Assembly: GCF_033115175.1 (NCBI RefSeq)
Contig: NC_084835.1
Location: forward strand, 95,167,948-95,231,947
Reading direction: 5' to 3'
Origin: Lepus europaeus
Taxonomy: Eukaryota; Chordata; Mammalia; Lagomorpha; Leporidae
Length of the DNA stretch: 64,000 nucleotides
A model generated the notes under the pieces. The model saw only the letters and a list, made by a program, of their open reading frames with translations. It had not been told where the DNA came from and did no database searches. A program made the translations under genes and the position numbers. The stretch's first letter is position 1. Each line of letters starts with the position of its first letter. Below, in pieces: positions 23,401 to 34,786 of this stretch.

Positions 23401-24104
23401 TGACTTTCTTGGGGTCAGGTGCCTTGGCGATGGTGATGCCTGGGCGGCCACCCAGTGTATGGTGACTGGGGCTGCACCAGAAAGACCCTTTCAGAGTGGC
23501 ACTTCCCTGCCTTCCGGGGCGGCGAGTGGAGGAACCTTAACCCTCGGTCAGGGCATGTGCGGGCCAGCTCGGGGCAGAGAGGGCAGTGTCCGTAACACAC
23601 ACCACCTGCAGCCGGTGATGCTCTGCGAGTGTGGGGCAGGCTCTCTGTGGCTTCCCCGCACTGCAGACAGAAGGCTGGGAGTGCACGGCCCAGGACCCCG
23701 AATGTGCTGGGGCTGTCTATTTCAGGACCTCCACTCACACCAAACCTCCCTGACCACCCGCCCTTGCCACCGACTCTGAGCAGTCCAGTGACAGTACCCG
23801 CGAGCCACGGGGTCCCCCTGCAGGCTCCACCCGGGCCTCTTAGCTGCCAGCTCGTATTCCCAACCCATCTCAAGATCTAAGCGAGGATCCCCAAAGATAA
23901 AAGAGAGGGGCATTACATCAGGAAGAAGAAATACAAGGCCCAGTCCGCAGATTAATTAAAGCCAGGAGGCAGCCAATTTCGGAGCTGGCCATGAAGCTAC
24001 GCTGGTTCTACCCAGAGCTTCCGGAAAGGTGGAAGCCCCAGGGGTGGCCGCCCGGAGGCCCACACTGACAGATCTGTACTGCCCGCCAGCCAGTCCTCAA
24101 GTCC

Positions 24105-24205
24105 TCAGCACCTTCATGTCTGTGGTGCCACTTGCTCTTCACAACTCCCATTTTTCAGATGTACACACTGAGGCCCGAGTGCAATAACTCACTCCAAGAC
24201 TAGGT
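24105..24205 (+). repeat. MIR-type SINE relic
   Basis: Contains CTTCACAACTCCCATTTTTC and ACACTGAGGCCCGAGTGC, just upstream (in transcription) of the E7 side of the intron. Confidence 0.65.
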
Positions 24206-24363
24206 TCGGGGACACAAAGGGAGTGTGGGAGTGGGGAAGGTGGATGAATCACTTAAGGGCAGCCTGTGGTCACTGGGAGGGAGCGGTGCCTGGGCACACA
24301 GGGGGGCGGGGCGGGGGTGGAGGCGGCAGGCGCAGCCCCGGGGTGACAGGGTGAGCCAGTTAC

Positions 24364-24476
24364 CGGAAGACAAAGTCGGCGCTGTTGATCTCCCTCCCGC
24401 AGCGGCTGTTCTTCAGGATGCCTCCGTTGCCCACCACGGCACACTTCTTAAACTGGGACCGGTTGTAGGGCATGTC
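24364..24476 (-). CDS. ST8SIA5: ST8SIA5 exon E6 (first half of sialylmotif L)
   Basis: This 113-base exon encodes DMPYNRSQFKKCAVVGNGGI and LKNSRCGREINSADFVF. AVVGNGGIL...CG.EI..ADFVFR is the canonical start of sialylmotif L. NRS is a potential glycosylation site just before the motif. The acceptor is TTCCCCAG|GAC (phase 0) and the donor is CG|GTAACT (phase 2, splitting an Arg codon completed by E7). Confidence 0.97.
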
Positions 24477-25039
24477 CTGGGGAAGGCACACATGTCGGCG
24501 TCAGCGCCCTCCCGGGCCCCGCCCTTGTCTGAGGCTCTCCCCTCTGCAGGCTCCACATGGGGCCCCACAGCCTTGCGTTTTTTCTACTTCACAGATGGGA
24601 GGGGCCATGTTCAAGTTCAAGAGACTTGTTACCTTGGGATATGGCCCTGAGGTTCCCGCCTTCAGGGACACCCAGGAGCCTGCTGGGAAGCTTACCTCCC
24701 TGCACAACCCCGCAGGCCAGCAGAGCCCTCAGGGACCTGGGCTGCACCTGGGGCTTCTAGATGGCCCAGCCTGGGGGCGGCCGTGCACAGAGGGCTTGGG
24801 GACTGTCACTCCTGGCCCATCTTCCCTGGAGGGCCAGGCCCAAGGCCAGGACAGGGCCATGGAGGCATTTCACAGCCCGTGGGGAAAAGGCACTGTTTGA
24901 TTTTTCTGACTTTTACCAGGCAAAGGGGAAAAAAAATCAAAATATCACTGGGAAAATGAGCAGATTCTTGTTGTGTTCTGTATGGAGTTTCCCAAGCTTT
25001 AATAAACCAAGAAGCACCCAGATCATTTTCTGAAAATAC

Positions 25040-25375
25040 AGTCCTCCTTTGGTATCCGAGGGAGACTGGTTCCAGCACCTTCCACGGGTACCAAAGTCTG
25101 CAGGTGCTGAGTCCCTTATATAACATGGTGCAGTATTTCCTTAGCACCTACGCACATCCTCCCTATGAGCCAATCTTCAGATCTTCTCTAAGTTACTTAT
25201 ACCACCTCACACAATATAAATGCTATGGAAATAGTTGTTAGACTGGATCTCTTAGAGAAGAACCACGGGGGGAAGAAACCTGCACATGTTGAGTGCTGAC
25301 ATGATTTTTTTTTTAACATTCTTAATCCGCAATTGGTTGGATCTGAGGATGCTATAGAAATTTCTGGGCTTCAGC
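25040..25375 (+). mobile_element. MER2-like Tigger-type DNA transposon fossil
   Basis: The order of phrases matches MER2: TTTGGTATCCGAGGGAGACT GGTTCCAG, CAGGTGCTGAGTCCCTTATA, TAAATGCTATGGAAATAGTT and a final CAATTGGTTGGATCTGAGGA. No transposase frame survives. Confidence 0.75.
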
Positions 25376-25484
25376 CCAGAACCACAGAATCAGTCTCCAG
25401 GGTGGGGAATAGAAGGCTGGGAAGCTGAATTTTTTACCAACCCAAAGATAGACTTATCTTTGGGGAAGCTAGGGATACGCTCTA

Positions 25485-25740
25485 ATTCAGGGACTGGCAA
25501 ACTCCGGCCCAAGCACCACATCTGGCCTGCCACCTGTTTCAGCCTGGCCCACAGGCTAAGAATGGATTTTGGATTTTGAAATGGTTGGAAACAACCCAAG
25601 GAAGACTGTTTTGTGACATGTGAAAATTATATAAACCTGAGACGTCAGGGGCTAGGGAGAATGAAGTGTGGCCGGACACAGCCCCCTCGCTGGCTGACCG
25701 TGCCTACGGCGCCTTTGGGCTAGGTCAGCCAAGAGTGGTT
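25485..25740 (+). mobile_element. hAT-Charlie-type fossil
   Basis: GGGACTGGCAAACTCCGGCC, CTAAGAATGGATTTTGGATT and TTTGTGACATGTGAAAATTA follow the consensus of a common eutherian hAT nonautonomous repeat. The exact subfamily is not assigned. Confidence 0.6.
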
Positions 25741-25878
25741 GTGACGGAGATGACAGACTTGCATTCACTCTGTGCTTCCCAGAGAATGCCGGCCCCCGGT
25801 GGTCCACAGCTTGCAACCAGGCTGTGTTGTGCCAAGTTCACCTGTTGTCACCAGGCTTCCTGTTCCAGGCCTCCGAGC

Positions 25879-25944
25879 CCCCAGCACGGTGATGCGGGAG
25901 AACACCTCTCACCCCAGCACGGTGATGCGGGTGACACCTCTCAC
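25879..25944 (+). repeat. 33-bp tandem duplication
   Basis: CCCCAGCACGGTGATGCGGG plus ACACCTCTCA occurs twice in direct tandem (25879-25911 and 25912-25944) with a few differences. Confidence 0.9.
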
Positions 25945-26977
25945 CTTCAGCTCCTCCCCAGAGCCCCAGAACGCCTGCTACGCTCCAACAGCCATGGCGG
26001 AATGCAGGTGGCCGTGGGGCCTGGTGTCATTCCCACTCCCCCTGGACGCAGGGGAGCCTAGGCGCTTGGATTTCATCCAGAAACAGCTGCAGCACCCTCA
26101 CTTGACATTTCTACAAACTGGGCCCACCACGCCCTGCCTGGGGCCTGGAGCTCCCCCAGACACGGCCGGCCCACACACCCCAGACCTCCCTGCTCGTCAC
26201 AGGCCACACCTCCTCCACAACTGCTGAGCGTGCAACTCCCGGGCCCCCTCCCCCAGGGTCTGCAGCAGCGGTGAGGCCACTGAGCGCAGGCACCTGAGCC
26301 TTGGTGATCTGAACGGTTCAAGTGGGCAGGATCTCCTCTGTGGGCTTCCAGGACCAGGAAGCCACCAGGCTAGCCCTGACCGGCCTCCCTCCAGACTTCT
26401 TTAATGAGAAAGGAATGACACAAGATGTCTACCTGAAGTCCCTGATATTTTATACATTCTAAGCAGCCCAACTCGTCCCAATCTGAGCCCTAGTGCTACA
26501 GACAAGGCCACTGAAGCTTTGGAAGAAAATGACCAGCCAAGGCCAGCAGCAGTGGAGCTCAGTCCTTCAATGCCTGGCCTGTACTGGGCCGTGCTCCCTG
26601 GTGCACACACTGTTCTTGGGGAAGCCTGTGCCCACCTCGGATGGCACAAATGCTTAGTCATTATCCCAGATGCCTGCAGCATTCCTCTTGCGAGCAATGC
26701 AATTACCAGAATTCCCGAACCATTTTCTTTCCGAAAGTCAATCAACTAATGGTCAGTGGGCATTCACTGTGTCCGGATGGAACCCCACCCAGAAAACCCA
26801 GAGTGGGCTACTGGGCCGAGGACAACTGGTCAACCAGGACGAAGCCAGCCAGCCAGGTGCAGGGACAGAATGAGATGTGCAGGGGCAGAGTGGGAGTCAC
26901 GCAGGGGCAAGGCTGTGGAGGGCCACGGCTGGGTGGGCTCCCTCATCCCACCCAGACCCCAGTGCCCCAAGCAGCAC

Positions 26978-27122
26978 CTTGGGGAACATGCGGAAGATCT
27001 CCTGGTTGATGTGGTAGATGCCGCTGGTGTCCACCTCGTACTTGAGCTTCGTCCCCAATGGCGTGTTCTTCTGAGTGGTGAAGAGGAAGGCAGGGGCATT
27101 GCAGCACCTGGACAGAGTGGAC
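26978..27122 (-). CDS. ST8SIA5: ST8SIA5 exon E5 (stem to catalytic domain junction)
   Basis: This 145-base exon encodes STLSRCCNAPAFLFTTQKNT, then PLGTKLKYEVDTSGIYHINQ and EIFRMFPK. This is the segment between the luminal stem and sialylmotif L, with the paired Cys-Cys typical of this enzyme. The acceptor is CTGCCCTGCAG|G (phase 2) and the donor is AAG|GTGCTG (phase 0). Confidence 0.96.
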
Positions 27123-27129
27123 CTGCAGG

Positions 27130-28430
27130 GCAGGGGACAGGCAGGACAGATGACGACACTAGGCCAGGTCTCACAAGCACAGGGGTCTTGGGGCTGGGGC
27201 CTCTCCCACCACTTAGTCCATGCCCGCACCCACCCTGCATCTCTGCCCCTGCTGTCCTAAGGCAGGGCCTTCCTGCCTCTGCTGTTGCCACCCTTCCAGG
27301 GCCCAAGCCAGGTTTGTCTCCAGGAGGCTCCAGCTGCCCCCACCCCACTGACCGTGCTGGCCTTGAAGGCCGGAGCCAGACTGGGAGCCACATGTGCCAT
27401 CATCTGCCAACCTCCTCTCATGCTCCAATCAAAGCCCCTGATGGCAGGGACAAAATCCTGTGCAATACTAGTCACGTGCATGTGTGACAACTTGCACCCG
27501 CGCATGGTGGCATTAGCCATGCCTCCCACCAGCTTTCCTCAAATCTGCAAGGACACCACTACTTCCCAGACACACGCTCCTGCTGCCCTGTTGATCCGGC
27601 CCCAGCTGGCAGCCATGGGGAGGCCGGGCTCTTCCTTGGGGTCCTGGCCCCCACAGCCGACTCGAGACAAGGTACACACAAGAGCCCCAAGAGCAGGACA
27701 CATGCAGGCAATGGAAATGTGCACGTCCAGTCATTCAGCAACTGATCTCGGGAAGTGGGGACAGAGTCAGGGTGGTGGGCTGACACTGGCTGGCTTCCTG
27801 TCTGATGTAGAACTTGGCTTCCTGAAGAAGCTTCCAAGGGTTCATTATTTTATCTTATTTATTTTTTTTTTAGAAAAAGTCCTGTGGTGTGGGTTTTTAT
27901 CACAAAACCACTCAGACGTGAGTGTCAGAAGGGTTAAAGCTCAGATGCAGGCTTCTGAAGAAGCCACAAAACCCCTGGGAGGGAGGTTAGGAGCCCGCCT
28001 GGCCAGGGCAGCCTGATCTTGCTCTACTCTGCAGCTGGCGTCCCACCCGGCAGCACATTCATCCCCGTAGGCATGCCAGGGAGCTTCTGGGACAGGGTCA
28101 GGCCCCGCTCTCATCTTGCTCACCTTGCCCAGGGGACCCAGAGCCCTGCACCCTGGCCCCTGACCATGCTGGATGTAACCAAGGCCACGGATCACTGCTC
28201 CCTCCCATCACTAGTTTACTATAAGCCCACGGGGACCCACTGTCTCCCAACACAGCAGCAGCAGGCAGAGCGCGCCCAGCCACCTTCCCCACCACTGGCT
28301 AGGGCGTGCTCACCTTCAGTGTACAGGGCCCCAGGAGGCAGGGACCACCCACACCCTGGAGGCCAGGTCTCAGCCACCAACAAAAGATGGGGAAAGCTGC
28401 CCCAGGTCTGCCATGGAAACTTGGATCACC
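27130..28430. other. ST8SIA5 E4-E5 intron, unassigned part
   Basis: No repeat or exon was recognised apart from a short A/T-rich patch near 27845-27875. Confidence 0.4.
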
Positions 28431-28439
28431 AGCCTGGTG

Positions 28440-28545
28440 TCAGCAAGCCTGGATTCTAGTTTCTGCTCTGTTGCCACCAGCTGGGGAGCTCAAAGTCTCC
28501 CCTGTCTGGGCCTCAGTTTCTTCATCTCTAAAATGGCTCTTCCAC
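28440..28545 (+). repeat. MIR-type SINE relic
   Basis: GGATTCTAGTTTCTGCTCTG and CTGGGCCTCAGTTTCTTCAT followed by CTCTAAAATGGC are MIR blocks. Confidence 0.75.
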
Positions 28546-28963
28546 CTCCAAACCTCTTGACTCTGGCCTCCAGGTTGCCAAAGCCAGGAAAGCTATACCC
28601 AGTATTCTTTTTGACTGTCTCTCTCGCAGGGGTCACTGGGCAGCCCAGCTGGCTACGAGCCACAGTGAGTGATCTTCCTTGGGGAGGGTAGGGTTTCAGA
28701 GTGTGTCTGAGGCTTTCCAGAGCAGAGGCCAGGCGTCTGGCAAGGCAGGGGCAGGGGGAGCGTCACAAACCCACATCCAGCCCTTGCAGCTTCGCTGGGC
28801 CAGAAACTCGATCCTGCTGGCCCACTGCAGAGAAGGGAGACCGACTCACACTAACCAAGCTCCTCACGGACTGACCTACACACCAGCATGCCAGCGTGCC
28901 TCGGCGAGGGGAGGCCTCCATCACAGGACTCTGTCCCCGGAACAGCAAAGCTCCTGCTGCTTT

Positions 28964-28990
28964 CCCACCCCCACCCCCACCCCCATGCCT
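28964..28990 (+). repeat. (CCCCCA)n short array
   Basis: About four imperfect CCCCCA units. Confidence 0.85.
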
Positions 28991-28994
28991 ATGC

Positions 28995-30235
28995 CCAAAC
29001 CGCACCAGGGTCCTGCCAACCATAGCTAAGCATCTTATCATTGTTCCACTTGCTTGAAATGAGAGCAAAGGCAGGCAACCCACTGGCCTTGAACACTCTT
29101 TCCATGTAGGGCCTGGCAAGGCCTGAGGTCACCTCCTCTTCCCACATCGGAAACCACTCTAGGCCCCGGATGTGTCTGTGTGACCCCTGCCACTGGCTCA
29201 TATACTTGTCTTGGTTGTCATCTTCCTGTTGTCTCATTATTTCCTTAGATGAGTAACCTCCCAGGTGAGGCTTCTGTCCCCACTCGGCCTGGAGGGCACC
29301 CTCGTGCATCTCACTGCGCAGGCCTCAGCCGTCCCAGGCCATCTCTCCCACTCAGCACGCAGCAGATCCGCAGCACGGATCTCGTTTCCTGCTCTCCCCG
29401 CCCCTTGCTCAAGTTCATGTTCTAGGTGATGGTCGCTGAGCCTGCAAATGAGTGTCAGGCCCAAGACTGGGCTTCCCCCGTCTCACAAATGCTGGTGGCA
29501 CCTGTTCCCTCCCGGCTGCCACTTTAAACAGTCACATTTCTCAACAGGTGCCACTTAAAACTACTGCCTCTAGACCTAGCCCCGCATTGCAGCAAACTAG
29601 AACTAATGACTTCTAAAGACAACACGCTTGAGAACGCCCACGGTTCCCAGCCTCCCCGGAGTAGTCTTTCATTCTGAGCGCTCCTTGGTACCCTGAAACT
29701 CTGACCTGTGCTGCCGAAATTCAGTTTAGACACAACTGCTAGGACCCTAAAATCTCATAAAAGAAAAAGTCCACTTGCACTAAAATATTGCTCTGCACTC
29801 ACAGGATGTTAGAGATGAAGTCCACCACTAATGGAAACAATTTCTGGACATCTCCTACCTGCTTAGCTCCCTCGGGAGCTCATCTGTACATTTGGATTAG
29901 AGGGCAATTAAAAATATAACCGAGCTGAGCGCTCTGAGAAGGTAGCGGAGCTGTCCCAGGAGAGAGGAGGTGGGGACGACGAGGCCACAGCACGGGGCTG
30001 GGAGGCGTCTGGCAGAGACGACACCGACCTGGTAGGGCTGTGCCAGGGTTCAGGAAGGACCGTGAAGGGGAAGCCCCTGGCGAGAGCCCAACCCCTGCTG
30101 TGTGTGGACTCAGAACCTCCCACCAGCCAAAAGCCTAAGCCCAGCCAAGTCCCAGCTGCACCCGCCCGTAGGAGAGCAGAGACAGAGGAGGTGGTGGGTG
30201 GAGGAGCACAGGAGGAGGGGAGGACAGAGGAGTCG
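28995..30235. other. ST8SIA5 E4-E5 intron, unassigned part
   Basis: No exon or nameable repeat was seen. Confidence 0.4.
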
Positions 30236-30242
30236 CAGGTAC

Positions 30243-30329
30243 TTGAACTGGTTGGCTTCCGAGATGTTCATGGCCCACTTGCACATCTGGAGGCTCTTCC
30301 ACCTGTCGAACAGCTCCGACTGCTTCACC
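30243..30329 (-). CDS. ST8SIA5: ST8SIA5 exon E4 (stem exon)
   Basis: This 87-base exon encodes VKQSELFDRWKSLQMCKWAM and NISEANQF. NIS is a potential glycosylation site. The acceptor is CTCTCCCGCAG|G and the donor is AA|GTACCT. Both ends are phase 2, so the exon can in principle be skipped in frame. Confidence 0.96.
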
Positions 30330-30402
30330 CTGCGGGAGAGGAGACGGAGACGTGACAGGGGCTGCACCAAGCATCGGCATTTCCTTCCTTCTTTTCTCTA
30401 AA

Positions 30403-30425
30403 GGTTTATTTATGTATTTGGAAGG

Positions 30426-30467
<42 letters not shown>

Positions 30468-30729
30468 GTCCATCTTTTTGTCCACTCCCTAAATGGCCGT
30501 AATGGCCAAGGTTGGGCCAGGCCAAAGCCAGGAGCCTGGAATTCCATCCGGGTGTCCTGTGTGGCTGGCAAGGCCCCCATGTGCTCGGATTATCTGCTGC
30601 TGTTTTTCCAGGTGCATCTGCAGGGAGCAGGATCAGAAGCAGAGCTGCTGGGACTCGAACCAACACTCTAATACAGGATGTTGGTGTCGAGGGTGGTGAG
30701 TAAACTTGCTGCGCCCCAATGTGGGCCCC
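30403..30729 (-). repeat. CSINE, older subfamily, sense to ST8SIA5
   Basis: It begins with the reversed AATAAA tail (TTTATTTATGTATTTGGAAG) and a 40-base GA tract (30427-30466) and ends in the reversed head. It lies about 75 bases upstream of E4, close to the acceptor. Confidence 0.93.
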
Positions 30730-32424
30730 AAAGTGTCATCACTCCTTCCTGCTCCCCGACAGGCCAAACCGTGATCTGGGCCTTTGCATTCATTGAGTTT
30801 TCTTATTTCTGTGTTCCTGATGCTCTGGCACCCGCCGCCCTGCTAATTCCTGGAGACAGCGATGGAACCTCCTTTCAGCAAACCTTTCACAGGCAACGGG
30901 CCCATCCACGCCCATGCCCTCAACCACGCCTTCTATCTGGGAGCCACTGTCCCCCTGTCCGGGTCACCGCAGAGCCAGGTATCAACCAGAGGCAGTTCCT
31001 ACGCCCCAGCGCCGACCTACATATCCTAACAGGTGACTACCAGCCCTTGCTTAGTCCTTCCTAACAAATCCACAGCGAAGCCCCTGCCTCCTGCCTCCTG
31101 CCTGGTGCCTGCCCACGTGGGCCTGTGTGTCATGCCTCCTGCCCCCAGGGATCTGTGAGCATAAAGGCTACTTCCTGTGTAACAGCCATTTCCACCCCTC
31201 CACATCTTACCATGAAACAAACCCGACACATCTCAGAACATTCTTCCACACAATTCTCAGGAATAACTGTCTATAGAGGGAAGACACCTGCTTCCCTAGC
31301 CTGCCAAACCCCCTACTGTGCCCAGCACACAGTAGAACTTACGATCATCACACACCCTTCGCTTTCTCCCTCCTCAAGGGCAGATCACAATTTCCAAATG
31401 ACAGAAAAATCAGACATGAGGAGCTTGAGATGTGCGCTGTTCTCTGAACACCCGCGGCCAGGCTGCAGGCTGTCTGCATGGCTCAGCGCGGGCACAGTCC
31501 ACCATGCTCTCAGGGACGGGGCTGCCGACATCACACAGGACAGGGAGTTAGTCTGCAAATGACCTATCTCTATTTGCATATTCATCATGATGCATACTTA
31601 CGATGTTTTAATGCTGTCTCCCCAGCTTCTAGAACAGTGCCCACAAAAACAGAGACACTCGATAAATACATGAATGGACCGACACAAATTCCCATGAACA
31701 GTTGCTGGCTGGCGGGCAGTCAGTGCATTGAACTTGGATAGTCAGGACAGGCACTCACCAGCCTTCCCAGGGGCTTCCCTCTTTTTCAGACCACAGTCCC
31801 AAGCCCTCCTTCCCACATGTGCACTCCAGCGGCTGCGTCACCATCCCCTGTCCTTGCTTACCTCTTCTGCCTTTCAGGCAATAAATCGGTCCTTGGGGGG
31901 GAACCCACACCTTGCACCTGTCGTTTCAGCATGGTTGTAGGGTGAGTGTCCTGTTCTGCAGAATTCTCTGGGACCTCAGCCTCTGGGAGTCCCAGGAAAG
32001 ACCCTAGCCTGCAGGAAGTCATGAGATCCACAAAGATGGAGGCTCCCCCCACCCCCCAGGCAAGGCCAGCATGCCTGCGTGTTCCGAAAGGCTGACGATG
32101 CACCATGCTGCCAAGCTCCTGCTTGGGAGCTCCAGCTGGACACCAAGAAGCTGCGCCCTTGGGAGGGCACCTGTGGAAGGAGGGGCGCCCCCATCACCGC
32201 TGGGCGAGTCTTGCTCACCCCCTGAGCTCTGTGGCTGAGGTTCTCGGCCACACACCCTGCCACCCTGGCTGAGGTCCTAAGGAGCCCAGCAGGCTGCTGC
32301 TTCCAGAAGCCGGCCACCAGCACATGAGCCAGTGGCACTAAGCTCCTACAGGCACTAAGGCCTGCTGGCTCCACCCAACCCTCCAGGGTGAAGAGGAAAC
32401 CCAGGTCCTGGGCCATCGAAACAC

Positions 32425-32510
32425 TGTGAGTCGCAGCTTGGGACATCCCCTGTCAGAGTGCCTGACTTAAACCCCAGCTACTCTACTTCCAATCCAGCTT
32501 CACACTGATA
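32425..32510 (+). repeat. CSINE, 5' half, split by an LTR
   Basis: GGGACATCCCCTGTCAGAGT through CCAATCCAGCTTCACACTGA is the first half of an old CSINE. Its second half resumes at 33473. Confidence 0.85.
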
Positions 32511-33472
32511 TGAGAGACCTGAGCCTGGAGCAAGGTGCAACTGTTTTAAAATAGGCCTCCATCTTGTCACTCAGTCCTGACCAGGCCCTGAACCCCAGAA
32601 GCTCCTAAAAATAAATAAATGAATTCCCCTTGCAATAAACTCTCCTAGCAACAGCCAATCAGCAGATAGCAGGGAAATACCTAAAGTTCCAGCTGTCTTT
32701 TCGGGGCAGTTAAGGTAACTGATAACATCCCGAGACCCTACAGTTTGGCACGTACACCCCAGCAGCTCGGACCCTATACTTTAGCTAATCAATCTAAAAG
32801 GCATCAACCCCAACGCCATCCAACCACCTTTACTAGGTCCATTCCTGCCACTGGATATGCTAATCAATTCTTTTTTTTTTTTTAATTTTTGACAGGCAGA
32901 GTGGACAGTGAGAGAGAGAGATACAGAGAGAAAGGTCTTCCTTTTTGCCGTTGGTTCACCCTCCAATGGCCGCCGCAGTTGGCGCATTGCGGCCGGTGCA
33001 CCGCGCTGTTCCGATGGCAGGAGCCAGGTGCTTCTCCTGGTCTCCCATGGGGTGCAGGGCCCAAGCACTTGGGCCATCCTCCACTGCACTCCCTGGCCAC
33101 AGCAGAGAGCTGGCCTGGAAGAGGGGCAACCGGGACAGAATCCAGCGCCCTGACCGGGACTAGAACCCGGTGTGCCGGTGCCGCAAGGTGGAGGATTAGC
33201 CTATTGAGCCGCGGCACTGGCCTATGCTAATCAATTCTAAGAGATGTCCTTTAAATTTGCTGCAGGATGAGATGATTTGCTAAATGGTACCATGATGTAT
33301 AGAATGTCTCTAAAAACCCTATAAAAACCCTGTTAACTGAAGAGTCGGGGCTCTCAATTCAAATCCACTGCATTGAGAGCCCAGGCCCGGACCTGTAATA
33401 AAACTCTCATGTATTTTACAGTGATATCGGCTCCTTGGTGGTCTTTGGGGACAACTGAAACTGGGCATAACA
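32511..33472 (+). mobile_element. Solo LTR of an ERV1-like endogenous retrovirus, interrupted by a CSINE
   Basis: The element starts TGAGAGACC and ends GGCATAACA (TG...CA). A TATA-like CCCTATAAAAACCCTG lies at about 33318-33333 and the poly(A) signal AATAAA near 33397. The flanking 4 bases are GATA and GATG, close to a 4-bp target duplication. The two sides together rebuild a continuous CSINE. About 610 bases remain after removing the nested CSINE. No internal viral sequence is present. The ERV1 class is inferred from the 4-bp duplication and layout. Confidence 0.75.
32872..33222 (-). repeat. CSINE, young subfamily, nested in the solo LTR
   Basis: It is flanked by a perfect 16-bp duplication TATGCTAATCAATTCT at 32856-32871 and 33223-33238. 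The complete element has a T-run start and ends with the reversed head. Confidence 0.97.
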
Positions 33473-33580
33473 GATGCACACCCTGGGAAGGCAGCAGGTG
33501 ATGGCTCTCATGTGGGAGAGCCAGATGGAGTTCCTGGCTCTTGGCTCCAGTCTGGCCAAGCCCCACCTGTCGTACCTCCT
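33473..33580 (+). repeat. CSINE, 3' half, continuing the split element
   Basis: GATGCACACCCTGGGAAGGC AGCAGGTGATGG through CTGGCCAAGCCCCACC continues the copy that begins at 32425. Confidence 0.85.
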
Positions 33581-33589
33581 ACACATGGG

Positions 33590-33700
33590 ATCTCAGGCAG
33601 CTGAATGAACTTCTCCAGGCCTCAATTTTCTCAGCTATGAAATGGGCATAGTCTCTTGCACCTGCAGATGTGTTAAAAGTATTGAATAAGATGACACAAT
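33590..33700 (+). repeat. MIR-type SINE relic
   Basis: CTTCTCCAGGCCTCAATTTT CTCAGCTATGAAATGGGCAT is a MIR core/tail. Confidence 0.7.
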
Positions 33701-33703
33701 AAA

Positions 33704-33968
33704 GGGACCAGCATTGTGGTGCAGCGGGTTAAGCTGCCGCCTGCAATGCCTGGTTTGAGTCCCAATCCAGCTCCCTACTAATGCAACTGGGAAAGCAGCA
33801 GAAGTGCCACCCCGGTGGGGGACCCAGATGGAGCTCCAGGCTCCTGGCTTTGGCCTGGGCCAGCCCTGGAGGTTGTGGCCATTTGAGAAGTGAACCAGCA
33901 GATGGAAGAGCTCAGCCTCTTCCTCTCTCTCTGTTACTCTGAAACCGATCTGTTTATTAATATTTCTG
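33704..33968 (+). repeat. CSINE, older subfamily
   Basis: Head AGGGACCAGCATTGTGGTGC, body and CT tract, with a degraded tail. Confidence 0.92.
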
Positions 33969-33974
33969 AAATTA

Positions 33975-34070
33975 ATAAGCTGTGTGGGTTCTTGCCACGA
34001 ATTCTGAATACTGGCTCAAATAGACCAGACAACACAGTAAGTTTTGTAAGCTTTTATTCAGCGACAGAAA
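33975..34070 (-). mobile_element. Possible LTR 3' fragment with sense poly(A) signal
   Basis: On the minus strand, AATAAA (34053-34058) is followed about 20 bases on by the GU-rich TGTGTTGTCTGGTCTATTTG. This R/U5-like arrangement suggests an LTR remnant in the same orientation as ST8SIA5. It could instead be a chance intronic poly(A) signal. Confidence 0.35.
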
Positions 34071-34289
34071 TGCAGTGTCACCCACTCTCCCTCTCCCCTT
34101 GCCTGATCCTTGCAACTCACAGGCCACTGCCTCAAAAATCATGGAAGCACAGCCCTGGCCACAGGCCAGGGTCCCAGGCTCAACTGTTACCAGCATCTAG
34201 GTCCTATTCCCGGTACCTCCGATGCCCTGTCACACTCTGGACCAAGGCCGGAGTCCAGACACCCAGCCTGGACCCCTGGTTCCATCGCC

Positions 34290-34400
34290 AACATGTAAGG
34301 AGAACTTGGGCAAGCCATGCTCTCTCTCGGAGACCCGGCTGCTTCACCTGTACGACAGCTACGACAGCTGCTGTGCGGCGGATCCCAGAGGTGGGCGGGA
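34290..34400 (+). repeat. MIR-type SINE relic
   Basis: GGAGAACTTGGGCAAGCCAT and GGCTGCTTCACCTGTACGAC are MIR-like blocks. Confidence 0.55.
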
Positions 34401-34755
34401 TTCACCAGGAATGGCATGCGCGACCAGGCTCCATAAATCGCTGCACGAAGGCAAGGATCCTCTAAAGACAAAGCGCTGAGCCCGGGCACCGCTCTCCATT
34501 CCCCAGACACTAGAGGAATAACAAAGGCCTACACTGCCCAGTGGAATGGCAAGAAGGGGTCATTCAGTGGAAGAGAGACTACAACAAGGGGAGCGGCGGT
34601 GACCAAAAGACAGGTGGCACAGCCCAGAGGACCTGCAGTCAATCAGGTTACAGACTAGGGAGGGGACGCAGTCCATCCGCCCCCTGGGGCAGCCAAATAT
34701 TTAACATCCAGCAGAGGGAGAGAGGGGGTGGAAGGAGACTGTCAGTTCTTCTCTT

Positions 34756-34781
<26 letters not shown>
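34756..34781 (+). repeat. Poly(A) run of 26
   Basis: It abuts the next CSINE on its 5' side, so that SINE is bracketed by A tracts. Confidence 0.97.

Positions 34782-34782
<1 letters not shown>

Positions 34783-34786
<4 letters not shown>

Noticed and set aside
26756..27487. 243-codon open frame on the plus strand
   Set aside because: It lies antisense over ST8SIA5 exon E5 and is explained as its shadow.
34676..34692. CTCF-like CGCCCCCTGGGGC
   Set aside because: It fits only 11 of 13 core positions, too weak to list.
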